Part shown: positions 25,490-35,377 of the stretch, piece after piece | Numbering within the stretch: the stretch's first letter is position 1 | Layout of the letters: each line of letters starts with the position of its first letter | DNA from: Actinostola sp. cb2023 | Taxonomy: Eukaryota; Cnidaria; Anthozoa; Actiniaria; Actinostolidae | NCBI GenBank assembly: GCA_033675265.1 | Contig: JAUJYZ010001221.1 | Span: 141,001 to 205,000, forward strand | DNA: 64,000 nucleotides | Direction: 5' to 3' | Position numbers and translations under genes: made by a program | Notes under the pieces: model-generated | Databases searched by the model: none | Told to the model about the DNA's origin: nothing | Seen by the model: only the letters and a program-made list of their open reading frames with translations

Positions 25490-26222
25490 CCTCTCCTTCT
25501 GTCCGTCTGTCCGTCTGTCCGTCTGTCCGTCTGTCCGTCTGTCCGTCTGTCCGTCTGTCCGTCTGTCCGTCTGTCCGTCTGTCCGTCTGTCCGTCTGTCC
25601 GTCTGTCCGTCTGTCCGTCTGTCCGTCTGTCCGTCTGTCCGTCTGTCCGTCTGTCCGTCTGTCCGTCTGTCCGTCTGTCCGTCTGTCCGTCTGTCCGTCT
25701 GTCCGTCTGTCCGTCTGTCCGTCTGTCCGTCTGTCCGTCTGTCTGTACTTCTGCTTGTCTGCTTGTCTGTCTGTCTGTCCGTCTACCTGTCCTTCTGCCT
25801 GTCTGTCTATCTGCCTGTCCAACTGTCATTCATTCATTCATTCATTCTGTCTATCTGTCTGTCTATCTGCCTGTCCAACTGTCTGCCTGTCTATCTGTCT
25901 GTCTATCTGCCTGTCTATCTGCCTGTCTATCTGCCTGTCTATCTGCCTGCCTATCTGTCTATCTGTCTATCTGTCCTTCTGCCTGCCTCTCTGTCTGCCT
26001 GTCCAGCTGTCATTCATTCTGTCTATCTGTCTGTCTATCTGCCTGTCTAACTGCCTGTCTATCTGCCTGTCTATCTGCCTGTCTATCTGCTTGTCTATCT
26101 GCCTGTCTATCTGCCTGTCTATCTGTCTATCTGTCTATCTGTCTATCTGTCCTTCTGCCTGCCTCTCTGTCTGCCTGTCCAACTGTCTGTATGTCTGTCT
26201 ATCTGTCTGTCTGCCTTGTCTG
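25490..26222. repeat. Octamer array (gtctgtcc) and degenerate ctgt/ctat tract
   Basis: An uninterrupted 8-bp array of about 30 copies (25,499-25,742) runs into ctgtctatctgcc-type repeats up to the exon 9 donor. It is strongly pyrimidine-rich on the plus strand. It lies in HEXD-like intron 9. The long SVCPSVRL and TDRRTDGQ frames on either strand are artefacts of the 8-bp period. Confidence 0.97.
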
Positions 26223-26231
26223 TCACCATAC

Positions 26232-26397
26232 TTTGCAGCTTGTCTAGTTCCCAGTCCCTCATCATATCGTCCCACATGATCGGTGTTTTTCCATTCTGTT
26301 TTACGTATTGTAATACTGGTATCATGTGACTTAGAAAGATCTCTGATATAGACTCGTTGCTGGTCTTACAAGTAGGACAGGTCTTGAGGTTCCAAAC
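26232..26397 (-). CDS. HEXD: HEXD-like exon 9: DEVW-CPxCK and WDDMMRD
   Basis: Reads VWNLKTCPTCKTSNESISEI ... IMWDDMMRDWELDKLQ. WDDMxRD is diagnostic of the family. The CxxC (CPTC) is absent from vertebrate HEXD as I remember it. Acceptor TTTTTTCAG, donor CAAA|GTATGG. The octamer-derived repeat tract begins within about 10 nt of this donor. Confidence 0.93.
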
Positions 26398-26447
26398 CTG
26401 AAAAAACAAACATTAAGAAAACAAGCTAAGTTTGGTGTCCATACACT

Positions 26448-26672
26448 AAGGGTGCGTTCGATTGACTTTATTCCAGAATAGGAATACACGGAATAACATC
26501 CCTAAATCGCTGTCACGCAGCTACTGTCCACTGTAAAATGAAACGATTCCTTGTTGTATTATAATAAAGTAACAAGGAACAGTTTGGAATTTTAAATGTG
26601 CTAAAATAAATGCATCCAAATGTTTATTCCGTGTATTCCTATTCTGGAATAGGGTCAATCGAACTCACCCTA
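26448..26672. mobile_element. MITE, arms AGGGTGCGTTCGATTGAC
   Basis: The left arm 'agggtgcgttcgattgac' and right arm 'gtcaatcgaactcaccct' pair, followed by an inner pair 'ttattccagaataggaat'. About 225 bp. The terminal motif resembles hAT-type elements (family knowledge). It lies in intron 8. Confidence 0.8.
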
Positions 26673-26952
26673 AATTGAAGAATCGTTGTCGGGTTCAAAA
26701 TCATACAACATTGAAGCTGAGACCGCTAGGATGCATGGATAAGCGGTAAATCAGCTAAGTTTTATGTAGTCAGAGGAAAATGTTGGTGCTTATCGAAGGA
26801 AATGATCTCTCTAAGCAAAATTCTACACATACTCGGGAAATAAATTACGAATAAGCGACGTCATTTGACTCATTTACCGCTTTCCCAGGTATCCCTTGCG
26901 GTCTTAGCTTCTATGTTCTATGATTTTGAACCCGACAACGATTCTTCAAATT
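26673..26952. mobile_element. MITE directly abutting the previous one
   Basis: Arms 'aattgaagaatcgttgtcgg' and 'ccgacaacgattcttcaaatt' pair for about 60 bp (including the 'gggttcaaaatcata' block). It begins where the 26,448 element ends, suggesting one inserted at the edge of the other. Confidence 0.8.
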
Positions 26953-27041
26953 AGTGTATACAATGCTTCATTCAAACTAAAATATTCCAGTCTCTAGTTG
27001 TTTCAGTATACTGATGTACTCTATGACAAATGCGTTAACGT

Positions 27042-27440
27042 TAGAGTCGTTTTCGTGGAAATCCTTACGCCACGGAGGTACGGTCACGGTACGGAATCGA
27101 AAGACATTTTATTCAACCAATCACAGCGCGCAAAATCATTAAATACCCGTAAGACGGAGCACTGATGGAGGGAGGGGGTAAAAGGGCGCACCGTCTGCCT
27201 CCTGGGAGAACAGACTTTACTTTATTTTGCTCAAACAATCAGAATGCTTGGAAAATTGGACAAAGCACAGTCACCGCACCGCACGAACTGTACCGTAACT
27301 ACTTCCCACTACGAAAATGACTGTATTGTATCCAAGCATTCTGATTGGTTGAGCAATGATTTTGTGCGCTATGATTGGTTGAATAGATGTCCTCGATTTC
27401 GTACCGCGTGACCGTATCTCCGTACTGACTCTGATTAGTC
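27042..27440. mobile_element. MITE family 'AGAGTCGTTTTCG', copy 1
   Basis: It starts 'ttagagtcgttttcg' and carries 'cacggtacgg', 'ttcaaccaatcacagcgcgc' and 'acttcccact' blocks shared with 34,149-34,361 and 59,125-59,673. A complete copy seems to end near 27,325. A second partial reversed copy follows to 27,440. CCAAT motifs recur in it. Confidence 0.75.
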
Positions 27441-27559
27441 TACAAACTATTTTCAGAAATCCCAACACCTAACTATCTGTAACTTTTTTTTCTACCTTAT
27501 TTATTCATATTGTAAAAAATGGTGCATAAATGGAATACAAATCTGATATCTGAATTTGT

Positions 27560-28651
27560 GGGTTTCCAGGAGCCCATAAGTAGAAGCATCCATGCTACAT
27601 ATTGGGTCTATGGCACGGCGTTTGAACAAGTTTGGTTATTTTTAGAACACGATTTCTCGAAATTCGCCCAACTCGTTAATTTGCTGCAACTCGTTTTATT
27701 TGTAGCAACTCGTTTTATTTGTAGCAACTCGTTTTATTTGCAGCAACTCGTTTTATTTGTAGCAACTCGTTTTATTTGTAGCAACTCGTTTTATTTGTAG
27801 CAACTCGTTTTATTTTGTCAACTCGTTTTATTTGCAGCAACTCGTTTTATTTGCAGCAACTCGTTTTATTTGCAGCAACTCGTTTTATTTGCAGCAACTC
27901 GTTTTTTTGCAGCAACTCGTTTTTGCTGCAACTCGTTTTATTTGTAGCAACTCGTTTTATTTGTAGCAACTCGTTTTATTTGCAGCAACTCGTTTTATTT
28001 GCAGCAACTCGTTTTATTTGCAGCAACTTGTTTTATTTGCAGCAACTCGTTTTATTTGTAGCAACTCGTTTTATTTGTAGCAACTCGTTTTATTTGTAGC
28101 AACTCGTTTTATTTGTAGCAACTCGTTTTATTTGCAGCAACTCGTTTTTTTTGTGCAACTCGTTTTATTTGTAGCAACTCGTTTTATTTGCAGCAACTCG
28201 TTTTATTTGCAGCAACTCGTTTTATTTGTAGCAACTCGTTTTATTTGTAGCAACTCGTTTTATTTGTGTCAACTCGTTTTATTTGTAGCAACTCGTTTTA
28301 TTTGCAGCAACTCGTTTTATTTGCAGCAACTCGTTTTATTTGTAGCAACTCGTTTTATTTGCAGCAACTCGTTTTATTTGTAGCAACTCGTTTTATTTGT
28401 AGCAACTCGTTTTATTTGCAGCAACTCGTTTTATTTGCAGCAACTCGTTTTATTTGTAGCAACTCGTTTTATTTGCAGCAACTCGTTTTATTTTATTTGT
28501 AGCAACTCGTTTTATTTGTAGCAACTCGTTTTATTTGTAGCAACTCGTTTTATTTGCCGCAACTCGTTAATTTGCAGCAACAGTGATTGGTCAATTTCGT
28601 GTTCTAAAAATAGCCAAATTGAGGTTTCCTACTCATACAAAAACGACTCTA
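27560..28651. mobile_element. Inverted-repeat element carrying a 19-bp VNTR
   Basis: The left end 'aggagcccataagtagaagc...ggttatttttagaacacga' and right 'tcgtgttctaaaaatagcc' belong to the same family as 50,868-51,412. The interior (27,683-28,575) is replaced or expanded by about 47 copies of a 19-bp unit. The right flank ends in 'acaaaaacgactctata', an end of the AGAGTCG family, so elements are nested. Confidence 0.65.
27683..28575. repeat. 19-bp VNTR (gcaactcgttttatttgta)
   Basis: About 47 tandem units mix 'tgta' and 'tgca' variants, with occasional deletions. It sits in intron 8, ending about 85 nt from the catalytic exon 8. Its 19-bp period generates the spurious SNSFYLQQLVLF frames. Confidence 0.97.
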
Positions 28652-28661
28652 TAACGACTAC

Positions 28662-28747
28662 CTCGTCTCCACCAACGTGTAACCATGGTGACGATGGATG
28701 GAACTTAATAATTTGATCAATCATCTTCTTCACCAGAACCAATGAAT
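28662..28747 (-). CDS. HEXD: HEXD-like exon 8: catalytic Asp-Glu
   Basis: Reads SLVLVKKMIDQIIKFHPSSP then WLHVGGDE. The last two codons (Asp-Glu) are the GH20 catalytic pair: Asp positions the acetamido group and Glu is the general acid. Both are intact. Acceptor TTTTACAG, donor GAG|GTAGTC, exit phase 0. Confidence 0.93.
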
Positions 28748-28924
28748 CTGTAAAACGTAAAAACATCTCATCAACTATTTCAGGATTTCCAGATTCTCGT
28801 GTTTTCCAGATTCTCGTGTGAATGTTGAACACACTTATTTCAAAATATGTTGTCGAGGATTATAGGTCATTCCATGATCGATCTTGAATAGCCTAAAATA
28901 GCACTTCCTGTATGAAAAGCTGTA

Positions 28925-29785
28925 TGATATTGCTGGTTTTACGCGACGTCATGGCGGCCATGTTGGATCCCGAAAACAAAGCATTCCTCATTAGCTTCTC
29001 TTGTTTGTACAACCCAACACATGACGGTTGGATCCCCGAAAACAAACATTCCTCATTGACATGTACAACCAACATGGCGGCCATGGCCATGTTGGTTCCC
29101 GATAACAAAGCATTCCTCATTAGCTTCTCTTGTTTGTACAACCAACATGGTTGCACATGGCGGCCATGTTGTTGCATAACAAAGCATTCCTCATTAGCTT
29201 CTCTTGTTTGTACAACCAACGTTCACGTGACGTCATGGCGGCCATGTTGGATCCCGAAAAAAAGCATTCCTCAAGCATTCCTCATTAGCATTCCTCATTA
29301 GCTTCTCTTGTTTGTACAACCAACATGGTTGCACATGACATCATGGCGGCCATGTTGGTTGCAAAGCACATTAGCTTCTCTTGTTTGTACAACCAACATG
29401 GTTGCACGTGCGTCATGGCGGCCATGTTGGATCCCGAAAACAAAGCATTCCTCATTAGCTTCTCTTGTTTGTACAACCAACATGGTTGCACGTGACGTCA
29501 TGGGCAAAGGCCTCTTGTTTGTTGGTTGCACGTGACGTCATGGCGGCCATGTTGGTTCCCGATAACAAAGCATTCCTCATTAGCTTCTCTTGTTTGTACA
29601 ACCAACATGGTTGCACGTGACGTCATGGCGGCCATGTTGGTTCCCGATAACAAAGCATTCCTCATTAGCTTCTCTTGTTTGTACAACCAACATGGTTGCA
29701 CGTGACGTCATGGCGGCCATGTTGGTTCCCGATAACAAAGCATTCCTCATTAGCTTCTCTTGTTTGTACAACCAACATGGCCGCT
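28925..29785. repeat. Intron 7 minisatellite, ~86-bp unit with CRE and GCCATGTTGG motifs
   Basis: Nine or ten partly truncated units carry 'cgtgacgtcatggcggccat', 'gttggttcccgataacaaag', 'cattcctcattagcttctct' and 'tgtttgtacaaccaacatgg'. At least five units hold a perfect TGACGTCA next to ATGGCGGCCATGTTGG, which resembles a YY1 site. CCAACATGG and CCATGTTGG make each unit self-complementary. Confidence 0.92.
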
Positions 29786-30013
29786 GCGTCTTTGTACTTT
29801 AAATCTCCAGGGATTGATTGCAAACCAGCAATTTTAACTATTTGAATTCAAACAGGCCAAGACAGATTTTGAATCGAATTTTCTCTGGCATCCACGACAT
29901 CCAAGCTGTTACCATAATGCAGTTCGGTCTTGGAATGACTGATGTCTTCGACAACCTTTTTGAAATAGGTGTATACAGCATAGTAGTCCACACAACATTT
30001 GCGTTATTCTTAC

Positions 30014-30092
30014 TTGGATTCTTTGTGCAAAGTGAGTTTGTGTATCTCTTCGTCTCTCTCAGATCAGCGAACTGGTCGTGTTTGAGGACGTA
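30014..30092 (-). CDS. HEXD: HEXD-like exon 7: YVLKH..FADLRE
   Basis: Reads YVLKHDQFADLRETKRYTNS then LCTKNP. Matches the family segment FVLKHxxFAHLREV...NP. Acceptor ATTTCAG, donor CCAA|GTAAGA, exit phase 1. Confidence 0.92.
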
Positions 30093-30106
30093 CTGAAATC
30101 AATTAA

Positions 30107-30757
30107 TCAAATAATGACGCAAATGTATACAGCTATTCTAAAAATCCTTGTCGGTCCGGGCCAAAAGCAACAAGCAAGAAGCTGACGGCCGCACGTACAC
30201 AGGACTTTGGGAATCTCCTAATTTATTTACGCACCGCTGTACTCCTTGACAGAAGATGCATTTTCTCAGCCTCAATCCAGTGGAGTAAAAACGTTCTTCA
30301 TACGTTGTTCAATTTCTACAATTTGTTTTGCGTTCTCGTTGGAATTTTTGGATAATTTACCCTGAATTGAGGCTGAGCAAATGCGTCTTTTGTGGAGGAG
30401 TACGTACAGCGCTAACAACTCGCGAAACTGGAGTATTTCGCGTAACTTGCAAATGTCTCTGATATATATACACCTATATTTTAAAAATCGTTGTTCCCGC
30501 CGAAAGCAACAAGCAAGAAGCTGACGACCGCAAAGAACATTGGGACTTTCTCTTATTCATTTATTCATCCGTAGACATTTTGACAACATGCATTTTCAAA
30601 TGGCCGAATAGTTCCAAATGATTGCTATTCAACGCTCGTAGGGATAACTTCTCAAGTACCACGGATAAATTAATTAATTAGGAGATTCCCAAAGTCCTTT
30701 GCGGTCGTCAGCTTCTTGCTTGTTGCTTTCGGCCCGGACAACGATATTTGGAATAGG

Positions 30758-30770
<13 letters not shown>
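30107..30770. mobile_element. Inverted-repeat element with three copies of one terminal segment
   Basis: The block 'aaagcaacaagcaagaagct' + 'gacggccgc' occurs at about 30,160 and 30,505 in plus orientation and inverted at about 30,705. The outer pair (30,128-30,236 against 30,665-30,760) could be terminal arms. A nested pair 'gctgtactcc...ctcagcctcaat' / 'attgaggctgagc...ggagtacgtacagcgc' spans 30,236-30,415. It lies in intron 6. Confidence 0.7.

Positions 30771-30816
<46 letters not shown>
30757..30816. repeat. (TA)n(GA)n microsatellite
   Basis: About ten TA steps followed by about 18 GA steps, at the right end of the inverted-repeat element in intron 6. Confidence 0.97.
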
Positions 30817-30818
<2 letters not shown>

Positions 30819-31180
30819 GGCTTCTTTTTCCACCAATCAGAAGACAACTCATATCAACCAATTCGTTGTACTGTAATTACAAAATGGCAATTTCCATAGA
30901 AGAAAAGTTGGGTTGCATTTAGCAAATTGAGATGTTTTTTTCGTTGTACATGTACTCTTATTGACAACGGCTGAGAGCCAATCAGATTGCGCGTTTACGC
31001 TCTGTTATCGTAAAAAAAATATGATAGGCGCCCATGGCAGCCGAGCAGCTTACAATCATGAGGAGTTAGTACGTTAGTATGTTATGCCTCCAATATATTT
31101 TAAGTAGACTGTTGGACCTTTTCCTTCCTTTCCTAGTCCATTAGTTAGTTAATATTTAGTTATAATTAGTTGTCATGTAC

Positions 31181-31268
31181 CTCTAGATGTCCAAATGTTT
31201 GTACCAATGGGATAACTAACAAATCAAGTTTATTGCATTCCAGCAGGAACTGCTTAATCTCATCTTCA
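31181..31268 (-). CDS. HEXD: HEXD-like exon 6: IPLVQTFGHLE block
   Basis: Reads EDEIKQFLLECNKLDLLVIP then LVQTFGHLE. IPLVQTFGHxE is nearly invariant in the family. Acceptor CTTTTCAG, donor GAG|GTACAT. The first base completes the Ser codon begun in exon 5. Confidence 0.92.
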
Positions 31269-31354
31269 CTGAAAAGAAATGATAATTAGATGTTGATGTT
31301 TCCATGGAAACCTGTAATTATATAGTAGTAGTATACCCCCATATATCTGGACTT

Positions 31355-31690
31355 GGACCTATGACGTCACTATCATGGGTACTTTGACCTATGACGTCAA
31401 CAGTAGGGGGACTTTGATATATGACATCACAAGCAGAGGAACTTAAACCTATGACATCACAATATTATTACAAGCAGGGGGATTTTGATCTATGACGTCA
31501 CTAGCAGAGGAACGTTAACCTACGACGTCACAAGCAGGGGGATTTTGATCTATGACGTCACAAGCAGAGGAACGTTAACCTATGACGTCACAAGCAGGGG
31601 GATTTTGATCTATGACGTCACCAGCAGAGGAACGTTAACCTATGACGTCACTACCAGGCGATTTTGATCTATGACGTCACCAGCACGGGA
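31355..31690. repeat. 30-bp tandem array with a CRE palindrome in each unit
   Basis: The units 'ctatgacgtcacaagcagg' + 'gggattttgat' and 'ctatgacgtcaccagcagag' + 'gaacgttaac' alternate, giving a 30-bp period and 60-bp superperiod. I count eight perfect TGACGTCA and three single-mismatch copies. It fills intron 5. Confidence 0.93.
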
Positions 31691-31839
31691 AATTGAACCG
31701 CTAGAATGGAGATTTCGACAGTTGAGTATGACCATCCCTCCTCTCCATGCATAGCAGGAGGGGTGGTCATCGCGGTCCGGAGACACACCCTTATCATAAC
31801 TTATTACGGATATAACCCGCCTTCTCACGGGAGACTCAC

Positions 31840-31949
31840 CTATAAGCACTTTGACCTCGTAAAATCTTCAGGTCACCTTGAAATGGGAATGTATCGACGT
31901 ACTCCACTAAGAACCCTGTACCACCCCACCCTTTGACAAATGAGATCAG
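31840..31949 (-). CDS. HEXD: HEXD-like exon 5: GTGFLVEYVDTFPF block
   Basis: Reads LISFVKGWGGTGFLVEYVDT, then FPFQGDLKILRGQSAY. This corresponds to the family block 'GANGLLIEYEDMFPYEG'. Acceptor ATTCGCAG, donor TATAG|GTGAGT; phase 0 in, phase 2 out. The conserved EYED is EYVD here. Confidence 0.88.
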
Positions 31950-32344
31950 CTGCGAATATTAAATAAATACAAAGTTAAAGAACGTCGGACTACCACCACC
32001 ACCCAGTTGGCTAGCCTCCTTTGCAGACGGGTTTTTTTTTTCAACTAAAACGTCTGCAAAGGAAGCTACCAGTTGGTTAAAGCGCTGGCCCCGGTTGCAC
32101 GAAAGGTGAATAGCGCTATCCACCGGATAAGTCGTATCCAACGCATATAATTTATTGGATAACTGCATCAATTTTATCCGTTGGATAGGATTTATCCGGT
32201 GGATAGCGCTAACCAGGGCCTCTATTGATAACAGCGATTTTTTTATTGCTGACAGACTTACCCTGAATTCTAAATAAAGGTTTTGATTCATTCAACCACC
32301 TTTTGTGAGCATATGGTATCAACCTGGGAGTGTTCTATTGAAAA

Positions 32345-33058
32345 GGTGCAATTCCGCTGATGAAATGAAATTCATGGTCCCACAACAACAATGATGAATA
32401 AACGCACGACCAATCAGCCCATTGCCAGTATTCCCATTGGAATAATTCAGGTCCCACAACAACAATGATGAATAAACGCACAACCAATCAGCCCATTACC
32501 AGTATTCCCATTGGAATAATTCAGGTCCCACAACAACAATGATGAAAAAACGCACGACCAATCAGCCCATTGCCAGTATTCCCAATGGAATAATTCAGGT
32601 CACACAACAACAATGATGAAGAAACGCACGACCAATCAGCCCATTGCCAGTATTCCCAATGGAATAATTCAGGTCCCACAACAACAATGATGAAAAAAAC
32701 GCACGACCAATCAGCCCATTGCCAGTATTCCCAATGGAATAATTCAGGTCACACAACAACAATGATGAAAAAACGCACGACCAATCAGCCCATTGCCAGT
32801 ATTCCCAATGGAATAATTCAGGTCCCACAACAACAATGATGAAAAAAAACGCACGACCAATCAGCCCATTGCCAGTATTCCCAATGGAATAATTCAGGTC
32901 CCACAACAACAATGATGAAAAAAAAGCACGACCAATCAGCCCATTGCCAGTATTCCCAATGGAATAATTCAGGTCACACAACAACAATGATGAAAAAACG
33001 CACGACCAATCAGCCCATTGCCAGTATTCCCAATGGAATAATTCAGGTCCCACAAACA
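32345..33058. repeat. 77-bp minisatellite with a CCAAT motif per unit (intron 4)
   Basis: About nine units of 'gcacgaccaatcagcccatt', 'gccagtattcccaatggaat', 'aattcaggtcccacaacaac', 'aatgatgaaaaaac'. Poly-A length varies (4-8 A). Every unit contains accaatcag, a CCAAT-box-like motif. The 154-codon minus-strand frame with repeated FHWEYWQWADWSC is a repeat artefact. Confidence 0.93.
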
Positions 33059-33419
33059 CGATATTTGAATTGTTGTTTACAGACAGGTTTTGAACATTTT
33101 ACAAATTTAATTGTACTAGATGGTCAGAGTGACGTCTAGCTAATAAAACCCCATATACAATAGTCTTCAATCGCGCTTTTTCAATTCCGGTGCTGGTTTT
33201 TGATAAAATGTGATGGCTTGTGGGACATAGCAACGGTAACTATGGAGTTTCGGAACCATGAATTCCTCACGAGACCGGAAATGACGTATATATAAAGCAA
33301 CAGCAGTTGAACTAATGTGGATGATGCATGTATTGCTTGGTTTCAATCAGCTGTTAAAACTCCTTGAATCTCATTATTTGCTTCAAATGACGGGCAAACA
33401 CTGCACTTCATGTACTATC

Positions 33420-33514
33420 AAGCAGAGAGTATTCTATTGAAAAGTTGCAATTCAGCTGATGAAAATTCCTCATGACACCGGAAGTGACGTCTAATGAAAT
33501 CAAGCAATACTCAC
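33420..33514. repeat. Dispersed repeat shared with 32,325-32,375
   Basis: The phrase 'gtattctattgaaaagttgc' + 'aattcagctgatgaaa' recurs at 32,325 as 'gtgttctattgaaaaggtgc' + 'aattccgctgatgaaa'. The two sites flank the 77-bp array, so a duplication may enclose it. Confidence 0.5.
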
Positions 33515-33584
33515 CTCTAGTAAATAGTCCATCTTTGGTGGAGCACCACTCAGGTCTAGATGAACAAGCTTGTGACCTTCAAAT
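33515..33584 (-). CDS. HEXD: HEXD-like exon 4: start of GH20 barrel (HLDLSGAPPK)
   Basis: Reads FEGHKLVHLDLSGAPPKMDY then LLE. The HLDLxGAPPK block is a hallmark of the HEXD branch (vertebrate form: RLVHLDLKGAPPK). Acceptor TTATTCAAG, donor GAG|GTGAGT. Confidence 0.88.
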
Positions 33585-33649
33585 CTTGAATAAGATTAAT
33601 ATAATCAATCACTCTTTAAACATGAAGTTCCGATATGAAAGGACACCAC

Positions 33650-33960
33650 CCAGGGGTACAATTAAGGAATGGTCAACGCTTAGCGTGCTTCCATCGAGTT
33701 ATGGAGCACGCGGGAATTTGGTAGAGCACGAGAGAAGCGAAAGAGTTGCTCGAGGCGTAGCCGAGCTAAAGCGTTGACCATTTCTTTTATAACGTCACTG
33801 CAAATTCAAATAAAACGATTTGGATTGAATTAGCGCGCGCTATGCCGATGACGTGAGCGTGTGTCCATGGGCGCGAGCGTGTGTCCGTGGGCTTACGGAC
33901 ACACGCTAACCAACCAATCAGAGCGCGCGTTATATCATACCATATCTTTGTTGCCATGGG
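33650..33960. mobile_element. Inverted-repeat remnant (intron 3)
   Basis: 'gaatggtcaacgctt' at about 33,668 pairs with 'aagcgttgaccatttctt' at about 33,770. Downstream, 'gcgtgtgtcc' is repeated twice and then inverted ('ggacacacgct'), followed by 'accaatcagagcgcgcg'. This looks like one or two MITE remnants. Confidence 0.55.
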
Positions 33961-34148
33961 AACAATGAGGGGGGGTTAGGACCCATCGGCGGTCTAGGGG
34001 GATTATCAACCCTAGAGAGAGCCAAAACTGACCAGTATGCTTTAAAGGCATTCAAATAGTGTTCTTAAATCCATGATTACCCCACAAAAACTGTGATGTT
34101 GTTTTACTCTAGTGGATTGGGAGCATTAATCAATATTTGATAGTCGCT

Positions 34149-34361
34149 TAGAGTCGTTTTCGTACATGTATAAGTGGGGAAACCCACTGTACGGAGTTAC
34201 GGTCACGGTACGGAAACGAAGACATTCTATTCAACCAATCACAGCGCGCAAAATCATCGCTCAACCAATCAGAATGCTTAGACACGGGTACGTCACGGTA
34301 CCGTCACCGCACGGCACGAACCGTACCGTCACTACTTCCCACTCGTACGAAAACGACTCTA
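34149..34361. mobile_element. MITE family 'AGAGTCGTTTTCG', complete copy
   Basis: 'tagagtcgttttcgta' on the left and 'tacgaaaacgactcta' on the right bound a ~213-bp element in intron 3. Subterminal 'cacggtacgg' and 'ccgtaccgtcac' pair. Flanking TTA/TAA bases suggest a short target duplication. Confidence 0.85.
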
Positions 34362-34513
34362 TAATTCACGTAGTGATGCATGGAAAAATACACTCAAATC
34401 AATCAAATCCAATCAAAAGACTTTATTTTATGAGGGTGACACTAAACAGTCTCAGACTGATAAACTTGTGGCCCTCTAACCTAAACTAAATCAATCTATA
34501 AATATGCGCCTAC

Positions 34514-34640
34514 CCTCGATGCAGCCCTTTAGCTTGTTGGTTGCGAAGGACGTCATCTTGATACAGTTTGGATATGGAGTATTCCGCTTGTGCAAGTTTC
34601 TCGTTCGTGGACTGCATGAACGCTTTCGCCTCGGATAATT
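34514..34640 (-). CDS. HEXD: HEXD-like exon 3: coiled-coil-like stem
   Basis: It encodes a charged, Ala/Gln/Glu-rich stretch (ELSEAKAFMQSTNEKLAQAE, then YSISKLYQDDVLRNQQ) likely to be a helical stem between the membrane segment and the catalytic domain. Acceptor TTTATAAG and donor GAGG|GTAGGC. Entry phase 1 and exit phase 2 agree with both neighbours. Confidence 0.7.
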
Positions 34641-34654
34641 CTTATAAACAACGA

Positions 34655-35120
34655 TAAAATATGTTGACTATGGTAACCGTAACTATGGTAGCCGATCGTG
34701 ACAATGTTACCATGGTAATCAACAGTGAGCTCTGGAACTATGATTAAATTTACCCCGTGGTGACGTTATGTTGTCTATGGGAACCGTAACTATTGGAACC
34801 GATCGTGACAATGTTACCATGGTAATCAACAAGTGGCTCTGGAACTCTGATGAAATTTACTCTGTGGTGACATTATGTTGTCTATGGTAACCGTAACTAT
34901 GGTTACCGATCGTGGCAATATCACCATGGTAACCAACAAGTGGCTCTGGATCTATACCAGCTAGCTGAAACCATTGTTATGGGAACCTTCCGTAATTCGG
35001 GTAGCTATGGTAACGGCTCGTCATGAAGGTGGTAACTATGGAAACCTGCTATGACTTACGTAACCTAGCAACCACGGAGTTGTTTACTATAGAAACCTTG
35101 TGTGAGTAACCTAGCAACTA
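34655..35120. repeat. ~122-bp minisatellite and cluster of X-box-like palindromes (intron 2)
   Basis: About three units repeat 'gttgtctatggtaaccgtaa', 'gatcgtgacaatgttaccat', 'ggtaatcaacaagtggctct'. 'gttaccatggtaa' is a near-perfect palindrome. 'gtaacctagcaac' occurs exactly at 35,060 and 35,105 and fits the RFX X-box form GTNRCC-n-RGYAAC. A regulatory role is inference only. Confidence 0.75.
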
Positions 35121-35159
35121 AACATTGGTCGTGAAATACATTAGCGGGATTTTGCTCAC

Positions 35160-35299
35160 CTTTCATCGCCTGTGTTAAAATGGGGCTAGCCGCTGTCCCT
35201 TGGTATTGAGACTCATTCTGACCTGTAGAGCGTACAATGTGACTGTACAAATAAGGAGAAAATGTCATTATCAGGATTATCACTGGAAACTGGTCGCCG
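35160..35299 (-). CDS. HEXD: HEXD-like exon 2: hydrophobic/linker segment
   Basis: The open frame contains FPVIILIMTFSPYLYSHIV, then a polar stretch with an NES N-glycosylation sequon, ending TQAMK at donor AAAG|GTGAGC (35,159). I chose the acceptor GTAAG at 35,300 because it alone gave the phase-2 match to exon 1; the 5' edge is therefore the weakest boundary of the gene. The exit phase (1) fits exon 3 exactly. Confidence 0.6.
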
Positions 35300-35377
35300 C
35301 TTACCAACAACCAGTTAGAGGTATACTAATTACAGTGTTTGACTGAGAAATTAGAAACACGTTAATGTTATGGATTG

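Noticed and set aside
25384..26279. 287-codon frame rich in SVCPSVRLSVCPSVRL and minus-strand TDRRTDGQ frames
   Set aside because: Products of the 8-bp gtctgtcc array. The genuine signal on this stretch is HEXD-like exon 9 at its right edge.
29818..30096. 92-codon plus-strand frame with a hydrophobic middle
   Set aside because: Its right end is the antisense of HEXD-like exon 7, and no splice or family support exists on the plus strand.
32595..33059. 154-codon minus-strand frame with repeated FHWEYWQWADWSC
   Set aside because: Translation of the 77-bp intronic minisatellite; frame shifts with poly-A length between units.
33472..33777. 101-codon plus-strand frame
   Set aside because: Antisense shadow of HEXD-like exon 4 continuing into an inverted-repeat remnant.
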